From Sordariomycetes sp. S80-01Y (taxonomy: Eukaryota; Ascomycota; Sordariomycetes): 64,000 nucleotides of DNA. A model generated the notes under the pieces. The model was not told the origin of the DNA. It was given only the letters and a program-made list of their open reading frames with translations, and made no database searches. Location of the stretch: assembly GCA_037042185.1 (NCBI GenBank), contig JAXQJY010000032.1:930001-994000 (forward strand). Direction: 5' to 3'. Positions 30,903 to 42,340 of this stretch are shown piece by piece. Position 1 is the first letter of the stretch; each line of letters opens with the position of its first letter. A program made the position numbers and the translations under genes.

Positions 30903-33310
30903 CTATCCCCTTCCAAAGTTACCGCCTCGGCCTTGGGGCATACCACGCTCGAATGGGCCGGCGGGGTGTGGTCCGGCGGGGAAGGGAGACTCCGGCCCAG
31001 GAGGTCCATTAAAACCACCCATCGGGGCCATGAAGCCGGGAGGACCGCCTGGCATTGGAGGAGCGCCGTTGAAGAAACCCGGAGGAGGCATGCCCATGTT
31101 TCTGGGGGGAGCGGGCATGTTGGCCATATCCGGGTGCATGTGAGGTCCTGGAGGAGGCATGCCAGGAGGGAACATGCCAGGCGGCATGCCTCGGCCACCT
31201 TGAAGGCCAGGAGGGGGCATGGGGCCTCCTCTCGGTGGCTGCTGCCCTTGTTGCTGAGGCGGGGGCATATGGCCGCCCATGAAGCCGGGGGGCATCTGGT
31301 CAAGTCCCGGAAGTCCTTGAGGTCGCTGCAGAATATGCGGTGGCTGCTGAGGCTGGCCTTGCCTGAAGTCGCCCTCACCACGGAACCTATCATCCATGCC
31401 GAAACCTGGAGGTGGTCCCCTCATGCGCTGAGAATTGCGACCATCTTCACCTTCATGTTCCTGCTGCTGCTGGGCCATAGGAACTTGCTTTTGAGCCTGT
31501 TGCGCCGCGCGAATCATCGCCGAGTCGGAGCGTTGCGCGTCCGGCGCTCTCATGAGATTCATCAAGAACTCAGTGTTGCTGTTGTTCCTTTGCGGGTCTG
31601 GCTTGTTTCCCTCATGCCTCCCAGAGCTTTGGCTAGAAACGCGCTGATGATGACCGAGGAGGTCCTGCATGAGCTGATCTGGGCGGGCGGCCTGTTGCTG
31701 TGGCCTCGGAGCGTGCAACTCTTGAGGAGGACGTCCGATGGGGCCGTCCTGGCTATGCATCTGTTGAAATGGCGAAGGCGCTGTCGCTGTCTTTTGGTGT
31801 CCTCCAGTCGGGTCGGGCGGGGGCGATGCGAAGGGCGTGGCAGCGGGGGGCGTGGCGCTCATGCTTTGAACCTTGAGCTTAGCGATGATGTTTGCAAAGG
31901 CTTGTTTTTCATCTGGGGTGGCATTGGCTCCCCCGCTGGGGGCCGCTTGAAGCGCACCTAGCAGTCCGTTCAGCCCTGGAGGGCCTTGTGCGGGTGGCGG
32001 CGCTGGGGCCGGCGTGGGCTCAGGCTGGGGGGTTCCCTGAGTCGCGAAAAAGGAAGTGAACCTGGAGGACTTGGAGGCGGGTTTCGACACCACTTCGTCA
32101 CTCGGCGTCGGGATATTAGGCGTGGCGCCAAAAGCGGCGAAGAACTTGTCCGGCCCAGCATCAACTGGTGGTGACCGCAGGGCAGGTCTCACGGAATCGG
32201 TAGCCTCGGGCATCGGCACAGCAGCAGGCTTGCCGGACTTCCCTTCTTGGGCCTGTCGCATCTCCTCCTTCCATTTCTTGAAGTCTTCCAAGGTCTTCTT
32301 CTCAGGCATCTTATGCTCGGCAGGCTCATCCATCCACTCCGGCTCGCGCTCAGCGCGTCCATCACGACCCCACTGTCGACTGTTGTGGTTGTTGTTGTTG
32401 CTGTTGCCACCATAACGCCCCTGTCCGTGATCTTCAGCATCGATGGCGGCCTTTTCTCTCCAGCTCTTTGCGCGATCCATCCGCTCTCGCTTCTCTCCAG
32501 TCCTGCTTTCGCTCGGCTCTTTGCTGTGCCGCGTTCCGTTCCTCGGGCGGCCTTCTTCGTCAATATCACGCTCTCGGTTGAACGAGTCAAACCCCCGTGA
32601 GGAACGATCAGTCTCTTTCGGCTGCCTCTTGTCATCTCTTGCTCCAGCCATCCCCATCCTTCCTTGGAATCGCTCAGCCCCTTCGGCACCAAAGCTTTTC
32701 CTAGGCTTGACGGTGCTCCAACCTTCGCTGTCGTGGTCGCTAGCGTCGCGGCGTCTCAGAGGGTTCGCATTTCTACCTTCACGGAAGCGGTCTCCATCAC
32801 CATCGCCGGTGCGAGGACGGAAGTTGTTCAATCGATTTTGCGGATCCCCTTCTCTCGTCTTGTCGTTCTCGGCGCCTTTGCGGCCGGCAGAGGAGAAGGA
32901 CATACGTGGCGGTCCAAGCACCATATCCTCGGGATCTGGTACCATCATGTCAGCAAAGAATACGTGCTGGTGTTCGTAAGGTTAACGAACTCGTCGCGCT
33001 GTTCCTGGACACATGGCGATTCACGTCAGGCCGCCGATTCGTCTGGTCTGTAAGGTTTTTATCACCGCGAGACTGCTCAAAGTGGCCCATAGCAAAGCCA
33101 GCGTTGTGAACACCTCGGTTCTGGGAGTGCTGCTGGGACCGCGCCGATTGCTGCTCGAGCGGTCTATCAAGGTCAGTAAGGCCTTGCGCTTGCCGAAAAC
33201 AGGGGCACCTACCCCATCCACTCCTCAGCTGGGGGAAGATTGTCCGGCTTGGTACATAGTGGGGAGTCTTTCAAGAAGAAAAGCTCTTCTTTGGTATATT
33301 TGATTGCCAT
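30903..33310 (-). CDS. eIF4E-binding-type disordered protein (EAP1/4E-T-like)
   Basis: Three minus-strand exons, 33310-33213, 33163-32991 and 32935-30903 (introns 49 and 55 bases), give 767 residues. The first exon encodes MAIKYTKEELFFLKDSPLC, which holds a canonical eIF4E-binding motif YxxxxL-phi (Tyr5, Leu10, Phe11). It continues KPDNLPPAEEW, as in known 4E-binding proteins. The rest is disordered: an Arg/Asp/Glu-rich first half (DRSSRGFDSFNRERDIDEEG), a short conserved-looking stretch (DKFFAAFGATPNIPTP), a helical piece (DEKQAFANIIAKLKVQ) and a Pro/Gly/Met/Gln-rich C-terminus. Proteins of this layout repress cap-dependent translation by blocking eIF4G and promote mRNA decay in cytoplasmic granules. 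The in-frame TAA upstream of the ATG fixes the start. Confidence 0.85.
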
Positions 33311-34379
33311 AACAAGCTGTTATGCGCCGTGCGCATGGGTCGAAGCGGTCGCCGATGACCGGTCGCCGCGCGCAAGGGGTTCGCCAGAGGATGTGGGGCT
33401 GGGCTTCGATGTCGTCAAAGGGGCCAGAGGTTGATTGCTGTGCAGATGTCGAGGGAGGCTATGTCGCTTTGCGATTGTTATGTTATCCAGAGGCGCTGCC
33501 CGTACTTCGTGTATAAGAACTCGAGTAAGATGGCAAAGGGCGCCCTTCGTTGAGGTCGGGCCTCTCTTCGCGGTAGTGTGATATGTGCGTTGTCACTGTC
33601 GGGCAGAGAGGTCGGTCGAGCTTGGGTTGCGAATAGTGTCGCGCTCCCGTCGCAATCGTAAATTGGGCTCTTAGAAGACGATGTGAGAGAATTCGCAGTG
33701 CGAGGATTGCGTCGGGCTGTTCGACGATCCGACCGAGCAACGCTGGCGGATTGACTTGTTGCGTCCCGATTTTGCGACGATAAGGGGAGTCGAGACGAAG
33801 AGGTCAGAGGCAAGTGGGTCAGAGTTGAGGCGGAGAGGTTGTATTGAAGTCGTTGCAGCGGAATAGACGAACAAAGGACAATGAGGTGTCTCGCAAGATG
33901 AGGAGGTCAATACCGCGGCGATTGGGAAACGGGGGACGAGGAGGTAAGGCAGAGTCAAGAGCTGATCACGGGTCGCTGTGGTGCCAGAGCCCAGTGCCGG
34001 TGGTGCTTGAGCCAAGCAAAAAATTGGGGATGGAGGCGCTCAGTTCGTCGCACCTTCTAGCAATTGTCTGGTCCCGTGACTTCTTCTCGCCTCTTCACAA
34101 TCATCCTCCCTCAATTAAGAATGTCAACAATGCTGTGCTGTGATAATCGTTAACGTTTAATGTTCTCGTGCAATTCTTCTGAGGCGTAGAATATTTTCAC
34201 AGTGCCAAAGTATGAGATGCTGTGCCATTGTCCATTGCCTCGGATTACGCCATCGTCGTCACAACTCTCATCTTCCTTCACTTCCGTCTCACAATCATCC
34301 CTTTCAACCTTATGGGTGTTACTTTGCTCTTTTTCAACCGGTAGACTGCCCTTACGCAGGAACCTTTGAACGTTGCCAT
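33311..34379. other. Long 5' interval of the eIF4E-binding-type gene
   Basis: This lies between the ATG of the eIF4E-binding-type gene and the stop of the downstream-lying GST gene, both on the minus strand. It probably holds a long leader and promoter. Frames at 33478-34015 on the minus strand have no domain character. Confidence 0.5.
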
Positions 34380-35700
34380 CTACTTCGCAGCCTTCGCAGC
34401 CTTCGCAGCCTCAACTTCCTCCTCCAGCGGCAGAATGTTTGGCACCGGCCCGAGAGGCGTGATGCCCAACGGGTTGATCTGGCTGTGGCTCCTCGTGTAG
34501 TGCCATTTGATGTGTTCAAATTGTGTTGTCTCCTTGAACCCCTCGACGTTCCAGTAAAGGTTTCTCATCCACCGATGCAGCGCCGGATATCCACTCCTGA
34601 TATCCTTCAAGTTACACTTGAAGTGCTGCACATACACCGGATCGAACCTGATCAGGGTGACATATAGTCGCACATCGACCTCCGTCAAAACATCGCCAAA
34701 GTAGAAGGGACCCTTGGAGGACTGCGACATGAGGTGCGCCTCAGCCTTGTCGAGAGCTTCAAAGAGAGCCGTAACGTTCCGCTCGTACGCCTCGGCTGTA
34801 GTGGCGAAACCGGACTTGTAGACACCGTTGTTGATCAGGTTGTACGTCCACTCGTGCGTTTCGTCGATGTCTTTGCGGAGGTTTTGCGGGTAGAGATCGA
34901 TCTTGGCGCGCTTCTCGTCGATGAGGTCGTTGAACTCTGTGCCCAACATGCGCAGGATCTCGCTGCTCTCGTTGCTGACAATCCTCTTCGTCTTCTTGTC
35001 GTACAGAACCGGGACGGTGAAACGAGCGGAGTACTCCGGCTCGCTCTCAAAGTACACATCCCTCAACCTCTGGAAGCCCTCATGACCCTCGATCGGATCA
35101 GGAATGACGTTATCTCCGGGAACATTGCCCTGCTCGTCCTTTGTCACAAAGCGCCAGCCACCCTCACCGAGATGCCAATGCACGACGGAGAAGGTGATAA
35201 AGTCCTCCAGGCCCTTGATCTTACGAGCGATCAGGGCGCGGTGGGCCCAGGGGCAAGCATAGGAGACGTAGAGGTGGTAGCGGCCCTTCTCGGGAGGGTA
35301 CTTTGCACCAGGCTCGCGGGATATGAAATCCCTGAAAGAAGAGACTTGACGTTTGAACTCGCCGCTCTTGTCAGAGCTGGAGACCCATTCGGTGATGCCG
35401 CCTGATTTAGACATGCTGCTGGCGTTGCGGGTGAAGGTATGGGGCTTGAATGCAGGGTCCAAACTTGTTCCCTTTATGTCGATTGGCTACACCCCGTCAG
35501 CATCTGACCACAGAGTTAATCAACGGGAGAGGAAAACTTACAAGTCCGTTCTGGTTAGCGTTGAAACTGTCGGCAAAACAAGGAGCTGTAGCCCACCAAG
35601 ATCGTGACATCGAAGAGGGGCTCGAGCTGAAAGGTCGTGTGGGCACGCGTGCTATTTGTACTCTTTGTACTGCTCGTCGAAGCGGCTGCGTTTGATGCAT
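34380..35700 (-). CDS. Omega-class GST / S-glutathionyl-hydroquinone reductase, mitochondrial form
   Basis: Two minus-strand exons, 35700-35542 and 35486-34380, flank a 55-base intron and give 421 residues. Exon 1 encodes an Arg/Ser-rich, acid-poor presequence (MHQTQPLRRAVQRVQIARVP) fitting mitochondrial import. Family motifs are GRYHLYVSYACPWAHRALI with the catalytic Cys131, SVVHWHLGEGGWRF, RFTVPVLYDKKTKRIVSNES, then FYFGDVLTEVDVRLYVTLIR with RFDPVYVQHFKCN. Such enzymes (YqjG/ECM4 type) use Cys to strip glutathione from glutathionyl-hydroquinones, producing GSSG and hydroquinone. A second start at Met78 (MSKSGG) would give a cytosolic form. The C-terminus ends with a short triplicated AAK. 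Confidence 0.92.
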
Positions 35701-36319
35701 TTCCCCTCTCTTGCCACCGAAAATGGCGGCGAGTTTATACTTTTCTGGACTTAATTGGCTGCATAATAGTCCTACCAAGCACCTACTAAGTAATTAGTCG
35801 GCGCCGTACGCTTGAAGTTACACATGTAATCATGAGGTGATCATGTCCACAGCTGCCGAGACCGTCGATGCGGAATGCTTTCTAATCGTGACGTAAACGC
35901 CGTGCTTCGGAGAAAGACCTACCCTTGACCAAGTACTAACCAAGCATCAATCAGCCCGAAGGTGGACGAAAAACCCAAGCGGGGTCTCAAGAACACGCTC
36001 AAAAAAAGTCTGCGTTAATCAATTCAAACATATTAGCGATGAATTGATAATACAACCTTTACCCTCCCAAAGGTTACGTCAAAGTGTCGGTTTTCCATTC
36101 AGACAAGCACAATGACCGCAACCTCAGGGTGTGTCATAGTAGACAGACTGTACGGTCACCATCGAACTGTGGCAATGATCTAAGCAGGCTTGTACAATTT
36201 CTACCTACGTATCTCCACTGGTTGTTTTTTCTCTGCAGCTGTGGCAGCTCTCAGTCTAAAGGAATGCTTATCTATCGTAACACATTGACTTCAACCTCCT
36301 CGTAGAACCCCAGAGCCGC
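35701..36319. other. Intergenic between E1 3' end and GST promoter
   Basis: Both flanking genes read on the minus strand. No gene or RNA was seen. Confidence 0.5.
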
Positions 36320-39300
36320 TTACCTAATCTTGACCTTGAGGTACGGTACATCCTCAATGTCCTCATCAGTAGCATCTGTAGCAGTCATTTCGAGAATAAC
36401 CTCGTCCTGGTGCTCTGGCAGGGGCTTCTTCGTGACGGTGGTGATGAGCTCGCTTAGCATCATCTTCTCGCGAGCCTGCATTGTCTTGGCGTTATATGCG
36501 AAGGAGGAAGACATGTAAAGCAGCGCAACGCCACTCATCAACCCAGTCAACTCAAGGCCCTTCTCCTTCTTAAACCATGCCTTGAGGTCGTTGAGAGTCA
36601 TGTCGCTGACCTCGAAACGGTCCCATACCTTGTCAAGCGCAAAGTCCTGGCCATCCGGCCCCTTGTACTTGACCTTGCCACTTGCTATGGGCTCGCTGAA
36701 GCCAATGAAAGGAAGTGCCAAATTCACAAATCCGTTCTTGTACTGTTCGATATCGTCCTTGCCATCAATGATCTTGTAGAGCTCAAGCGTTACCAGGCCA
36801 GTAACGAGAGCCGTAGTCGTGGCGATGGCAGGGATAATCTTGCCAGCAATGAACTTGGTCTTGTGACGATCGGCCTGCTCGATCTTGTAGTTCTCGGCGC
36901 GCAAGTTGCTGCAGCAAGTGATGAAGTCTATGTGGTGGTTGGTGTCATCGTCCTTCTCAAACTCTACGGGTGTGAGCTGGAAACCCGAAAGCTCGGTGCG
37001 AGAGGGGATCTTGTCGATGATGTCAGTAAGTTCTCTCTCGTCGGCGTCAGCACCGGGCTCGGGAGCATCCTGTTTTGAATTAGCAAGTTTCAACGAGCTC
37101 TTTAAACGGTATTCTTACGTTCTTCTCATCGGTGTTTGGCTTGGCGCCACCGGAGACTGGTGAGAAATCAGGAACGATGATGTCGGCGAGCTCGCGGACA
37201 TAATCGGCGTGCTCAAAGTGTGGAGGTTTGATGTTGAAGTTGTAGGCGTGCAGGCTGGCTGCCGCCTTGATAAAGCCCAGGTGAGTCCCGTTGTTCGGGT
37301 CAAACTTGAGAGGGTCAGGTGCACGCTTGGGTCCTGACCAGAACAGCGTACCGCTTGAGGTCGTCGAGTCCTTAGGGAAGTGATGGAGCAGCTGCTGGAT
37401 TTTGTTGACGAACTCAGTCTCGAACTGCCTCCTAGCCCAAGCGATGCAGTCTGTGAATGTCCGAGGACGTTCGGTAGTGAGGTAGTTGCGAATCGTCTCG
37501 AGCGTTTCCTTATGGTTGCCGTCCTGCTTGAGAAGGGTGTCAATGTAGCCAGGCTGAGTCAAGTACAAGTTGACGGTAGCGGGCGACTTGACGAACTCCT
37601 TCTCAAACATGTACTCCTTAGCCCATGCAATCGTGTGCTCAATGCGGTTGGGGAAACTCCTCAGAGTACACATGGGGATGGACTTCTCGACAGGATCACT
37701 AGTGGACGAATATGACTCGGTCAACAACGGAATGACGACTTGCGTGTTACCCTTGGTGCCGAGTGTGCCGCTCTCAAGCAGAGGCTTGCGGAAGACGATG
37801 CATCGCGAGTCCACATATCTTCTGGCCTCCACATTGTCGAGGGCGTTGGTGACACCATCCAGGCCTTCCCAGAACTGGGCGTTGAAAAGGTGCTCGGTGT
37901 CGGGGCTGACACGCTCGCGGAAGGTTTCCATGTGCTCCGCCAACTCAGGATTCATGCGCTGAACGGCCTTGGCCGCACAGTCACTCTTCATATGTCCGAC
38001 ATCAGCAGCACGGAAGAGGAACTGACGGTTCAGGTTGCTTTTCTCGATTGAGTCCATGTCGGTCACCCAGATCTTGCCGTTGGGTCCAGTGCCCAACCCC
38101 ATCATGGCCCAGTTCTTCAGCATTTCACAACCGATGGCACCCGCACCGACCAGAAATTGCTTGAGGTTGGCGATCTTATCCTGGAACTGGGTGCCGAACA
38201 CGGCAATCTGTCCATCGTACCGGCTGCCGCGAGGGGCACACAGTTCGGGGGATCTTGTCACACTCGTAGGCAGCGACTCGAGCGAGTCGAAGTACAGCCA
38301 CTGCTGGATTGGGTGGAATTTGCCCGAGACAGCCTTCAACACCTCCTGCGCAGCAATGCCACCTAGGAATGCCGCCATGGGACTGATGTCACCCCTGGCC
38401 TGAAAACTCAGCTCCTTCAAAACCTTCTCATCAAACTCAACCTCAATCCCCTCCGCACTCGCGAATTGCTTCGCCGCCTCCAGAACAACAACGGCGTCAG
38501 CCTCGTCCATGGGATTTGGGAGACGGCCCTTGGACACTTGGAAGGCGTGGAGTGCCTGGAATCCGAGGTGTAGCTGCTGTGGGCGATCGAATTTGGCGAA
38601 GTCCGAGATTAGGAACTCGGGCTGCTTCATAGCCTCGGTGAAAGGCTTGAAGTCGATGATCTTGGGCATCTTGACCTGGTGGTATTGCCCAGCACGCTGG
38701 TACTGGCCCAGCCCGGAAACGTCGCCGATAGAAAAGGTGTAAGGCCCCTTTACAGTGATTTTCTTAGGGTCGCAACCGTTCAATCCTTCCATACCCTCGA
38801 TCTCGGAAAATGTGACGTAGTCGCCATCTTCGAGGCCGTGCCGAGTTTCATCATGGGTCGATACGATTCCCTCTTCATCGATGCCCGCAATGATGCCACT
38901 CGAGGGAGTCTCACCGTTGGGGTCAATACAGGTGAATTTCTTGCCGAAGTCGCAGAAAATGGAACCGAAGAGACCAAACGAATCGGCAATGACGACGTAA
39001 ATCCCCTTGGTGTGGCAGTAATCGGCGATGCTCTTCTGTTGTTGAATAGGGACGCCCGTCAGTACGACGACCTGGTACTTGTCGAACTGCGAGTTGTCAT
39101 CAAGCCCCGATGACTGGTGGATTTTGACGGGTGTGTAAGCATTAAGCTCCGCTACGCGTGACACCGTGACTTGATCCCTGGGCTTTCCGACGTCGCTAGG
39201 CGTCAGGAAAAACTGAGAGGAGAGATCTGAAAGTTGCGTCTGGGCTGGATCGTAAAGAGACAAGCTCTTGACACCCGCCAAAGCGATGTTCTTTGCGATC

Positions 39301-39541
39301 TCCACGCCGAGTCCTCGCAGACCAACAATAAGGACGTTGGAGGCACCCATGCGCTTCATCGCTTCGTGACCCAACACGTAAAGCTGTCTGCTGTACAGGG
39401 ACTCGTCGATTTCGGTATTGCCGACGACAGAGTCGTCGACCTGGAGGGTCGTCGCGGGGTCGACGTCGGTCATCTTGGAGTCCTTGGGAGGAGGATTAGC
39501 GATGTCGCGTGCATCGACAGCTGTGGGAAACTTACGGCCAT
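36320..39541 (-). CDS. UBA1: Ubiquitin-activating enzyme E1
   Basis: Three minus-strand exons, 39541-39536, 39482-37119 and 37069-36320, give 1039 residues. Exon 1 would hold only ATG-GCC, yielding MADSKMTDVDPA. The alternative is the internal ATG at 39473 (five residues shorter). The first ThiF-like half starts ESLYSRQLYVLGHEAMKRMG with GLRGLGVEIAKN. The active adenylation site is FLVGAGAIGCEMLKNWAMMG with DMDSIEKSNLNRQF. The catalytic Cys lies in SIPMCTLRSFPNRIEHTI, at about residue 607. The C-terminal ubiquitin-fold domain ends DEDIEDVPYLKVKIR. The enzyme activates ubiquitin with ATP and passes it to E2s, and is essential in all eukaryotes. Confidence 0.97.
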
Positions 39542-40602
39542 ATTTCGTTTGATGGACGGATGATCCTCCCCGCTGGATAACTTCCGCTTTCCCGGCGTCG
39601 CTATGCTGGGCGGCGGTGAAATCTTGAGAGCGTTGCGGTCGACGCTGGGTGATCTAGCACCACGTCGAGCTCAACCCCACCAAGAAGCTCTTTGCGATGA
39701 CGTGTTGCGAGAGGCAAGAAGCTGTAGTCGACGATGCGCTGTTTAGCATCGACTTCCAACGCAAAGCTCGTAAAGTTCTGGCGATACGCAAGATGGAATA
39801 CAAGCGATGGGACTGTGGTGCAGAGATAAGTCAAGTTGATGCAGCAGTGACGCTTTGGGAGCGGTCGCCGTGCGCAGGGCGTAGAGACTCGGAAACGCAG
39901 GTCAGAATGAATGACTAATGAGGGGCAGGCACTGACAGTGACGGCGGGGGGTCGGAGGGGCGGTGCTGCCTGGTGTTGTCTCTGATTGGCTCTAGTATTT
40001 CTCAGCCGTTGGAGCACAACTTGAAGGTCTCAAGTTGTCGACGGCTCTCGGTCACATGTTTGAGAACTTGGAGGATAGAAGGACGGTTCGCAACAAAAAC
40101 GCATTGGCGAAATCTTGTATCAGATCTTCAAGCTGATTCTCTCCCTTTGAAAAAAAACCAGGTTCCAAGGCCCTTATGAGGCTTGTAGATCGACCCAGCA
40201 ATGGCAACCAATCATGAGTTTAACTCCTTGGTCGGGCCATGCGTAGACAAGAGACAATTCATTGATGCTAGATCGCTACCATCACGTCGACAAACCCAGT
40301 ATGGCCGATTGACGTGCGTACCACAGTTCTGATAGGATGACACTTGATAATTTTTCTCGGAGAAAGACTCTATGTGTCTATCGTCTCTACGCAAAGGGCG
40401 GAAGAATCCCTAAGGTCAGACACAGCCTCACCTGGTCCGTTGACTACGAGCAGACTGCTTATATGATGGCTCCTGGCGAGACAAATCCCCGTTGACTAAA
40501 TTTATTCAGTTCTAATCGGTTCCCAAAGAAATAGACCAATCCCAATTCTCCTTCTCTTTCCGTCTTTGGTCAAACAAATTGAACGTACTTTCAACGACAT
40601 GC
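39542..40602. other. Intergenic between FKBP12 3' end and E1 promoter
   Basis: A one-kb gap with both neighbours on the minus strand. The left part is the E1 promoter. The frame at 39601-40017 (minus) has no domain and is not called. Confidence 0.5.
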
Positions 40603-41062
40603 TTATTTAATCGCAACAAGCTGGACCTCGCTGTGACACAGTTAGCATCGTGAGTCGGACTCTCGCGGGCAAGGGTTAAGTACAAGATCAGATCAGAGTT
40701 GGCAGGAATAAGAGGGGCATGAGCGGGACCAATCGACTGGTTGCCGTAGGCAAAGTCGCTGGTAATGTCGAGCACTGCCTTCTCGCCGACCTTCATCTGG
40801 GGAACGGCCTCGTCCCAGCCTTTGATGAGACGGCCGACACCGATGGGAGAATCGAGTGGCTCGCCACGGTCGAGGGAGGAATCAAACCTAGAACATCGTC
40901 AACATCCGGGTAAGAATAATGAAGGGATGAAGCGTACTTGGAGCCCCTAGACTCAGGCTTGGACGTGTCCTTAACCCAACCAGTGTAGTGCATGCTGATG
41001 ACCTGGCCCTTGTTGGGCTGAGGACCGGTACCCTCGGTAACGATGGTCTTTTGAACACCCAT
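40603..41062 (-). CDS. FKBP12-type peptidyl-prolyl cis-trans isomerase
   Basis: Three minus-strand exons, 41062-40938, 40887-40684 and 40630-40603 (introns 50 and 53 bases), give 118 residues. The last exon codes only for the final nine residues (EVQLVAIK preceded by the split Phe codon). The single FKBP fold is complete: VISMHYTGWVKDTSKPESRG, then KFDSSLDRGEPLDSPIGVGR, IKGWDEAVPQMKVGEKAVLD, then DFAYGNQSIG and LIPANSDLIFEV. Active-site Tyr, Asp, Phe, Trp and the second Tyr are all present. This cytosolic isomerase is the receptor for FK506 and rapamycin. The loop is a few residues longer (DTSKPESRG) than in human FKBP12. Confidence 0.96.
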
Positions 41063-42340
41063 TTTGATTGTGATTGATGCTGTAGCTCAAAGAATACGAT
41101 AAAGATGGAATTGGCTGGACAGGAGGAAAAAGACAGGGGACGGAAGGCATTTATTGTCGCAACGATATTCGCTCCATCCAGGGACCAAGTTGCCCTGATG
41201 ACGGGATGGCGGGGCAGAGAGCTTCGGAGGCGCGGATCGACGGCGGGGTCGCAGCCTATGACGAAGACGGTAGAGTCCCGTCTTCAGCAAAGAGGCCAAT
41301 CAGCTCTCTTTAACAAAGCTCGCCATTCCGAGGATAGCCTAATTTTAGATCCGCTTGGAAGTCGAAGGAAGGCAAAGCGGGCATCCTGAGGCGAGAGGAA
41401 ACCCTTGGCACAAGCCTAACGTGCCTTTTGGCGACAACGCTGGTCACCGGACGCAGAATCTTGAGGAGAGGCGGCGAGCGTCCAGCTGAAGGAAAGGAGA
41501 CAGAAAAAGAAACGAGGGCCAACAAAAGCACTGCAAGGAAGAAGATTCGGTTGGCTGTCTCAGCTCGTCAATGCAAGGGAGGACCCTGTACACCACGCTC
41601 GAACTGACGAGCTCCGCAAAAAGTGAAGGTCGTCATTTGACGACACGAGCCACTCCTTGATGTATTAATGCAGCTGCTTCACTGGAAACATCTGAAATTT
41701 TCTTCCCCATGAGCTCTTGATCTATCGTTGAAGGCAGTGGTACGACTGGCTCTTGACTCATAAGACGAGGTGGCGCGCCAACCTGGACGACAGGTGTGCA
41801 CCAGGTGAGAGTGGAAGAACTGGTAGCACAGGGATGCAGCGTCGCGGAACGCCTAAAGAGTATCGGTCATTAATTCGACATTGATCTCTTCATATTAGTT
41901 TCAGAGTGACTTTGAGCTCGCTGAGATGGACTTGGATTGAGACATGCCCTTCTCTAGACTCAGCGTGCGTGACTTGCGGGATACTCCCTGTTGTATTGCT
42001 CCCGTTGGGCCGTTAAGGTTCTCAAGAGCTTTCTAAGCCCGTACAACCTCATACAATCGCGTTAGATCAATCTAACCCCGGCAGCATAGAGGTTCTGCTT
42101 ATAACATACCATGCTGGATCTTGGGTGTGATTCAACAGCGAAGAGACAATGGCCTTTCGCCTGACAATAGTGTTATCGCAGAGTTATCGCTAATACTAGT
42201 AGAACTCGATTGTCACAATGCCGTCGATGCAACCGGCAGTCTTCGTCAGCCGTGCCCGCACTTTCAATTGGCCTTGGGATATTGAATCTTTGTAAAACAC
42301 AAAAGGGTAGGACCGGCTTGAGATCAGGCGTGGAATATTG
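41063..42340. other. Intergenic, no gene seen
   Basis: This holds the FKBP promoter (left) and the 3' side of the ubiquitin-like-domain gene (right). No coding frame of interest. Confidence 0.5.

Noticed and set aside
30840-31961. 373-codon plus-strand frame
   Set aside because: It is antisense to the Pro/Gly/Gln-rich C-terminus of the eIF4E-binding-type gene; GC-rich repeats remove stops.
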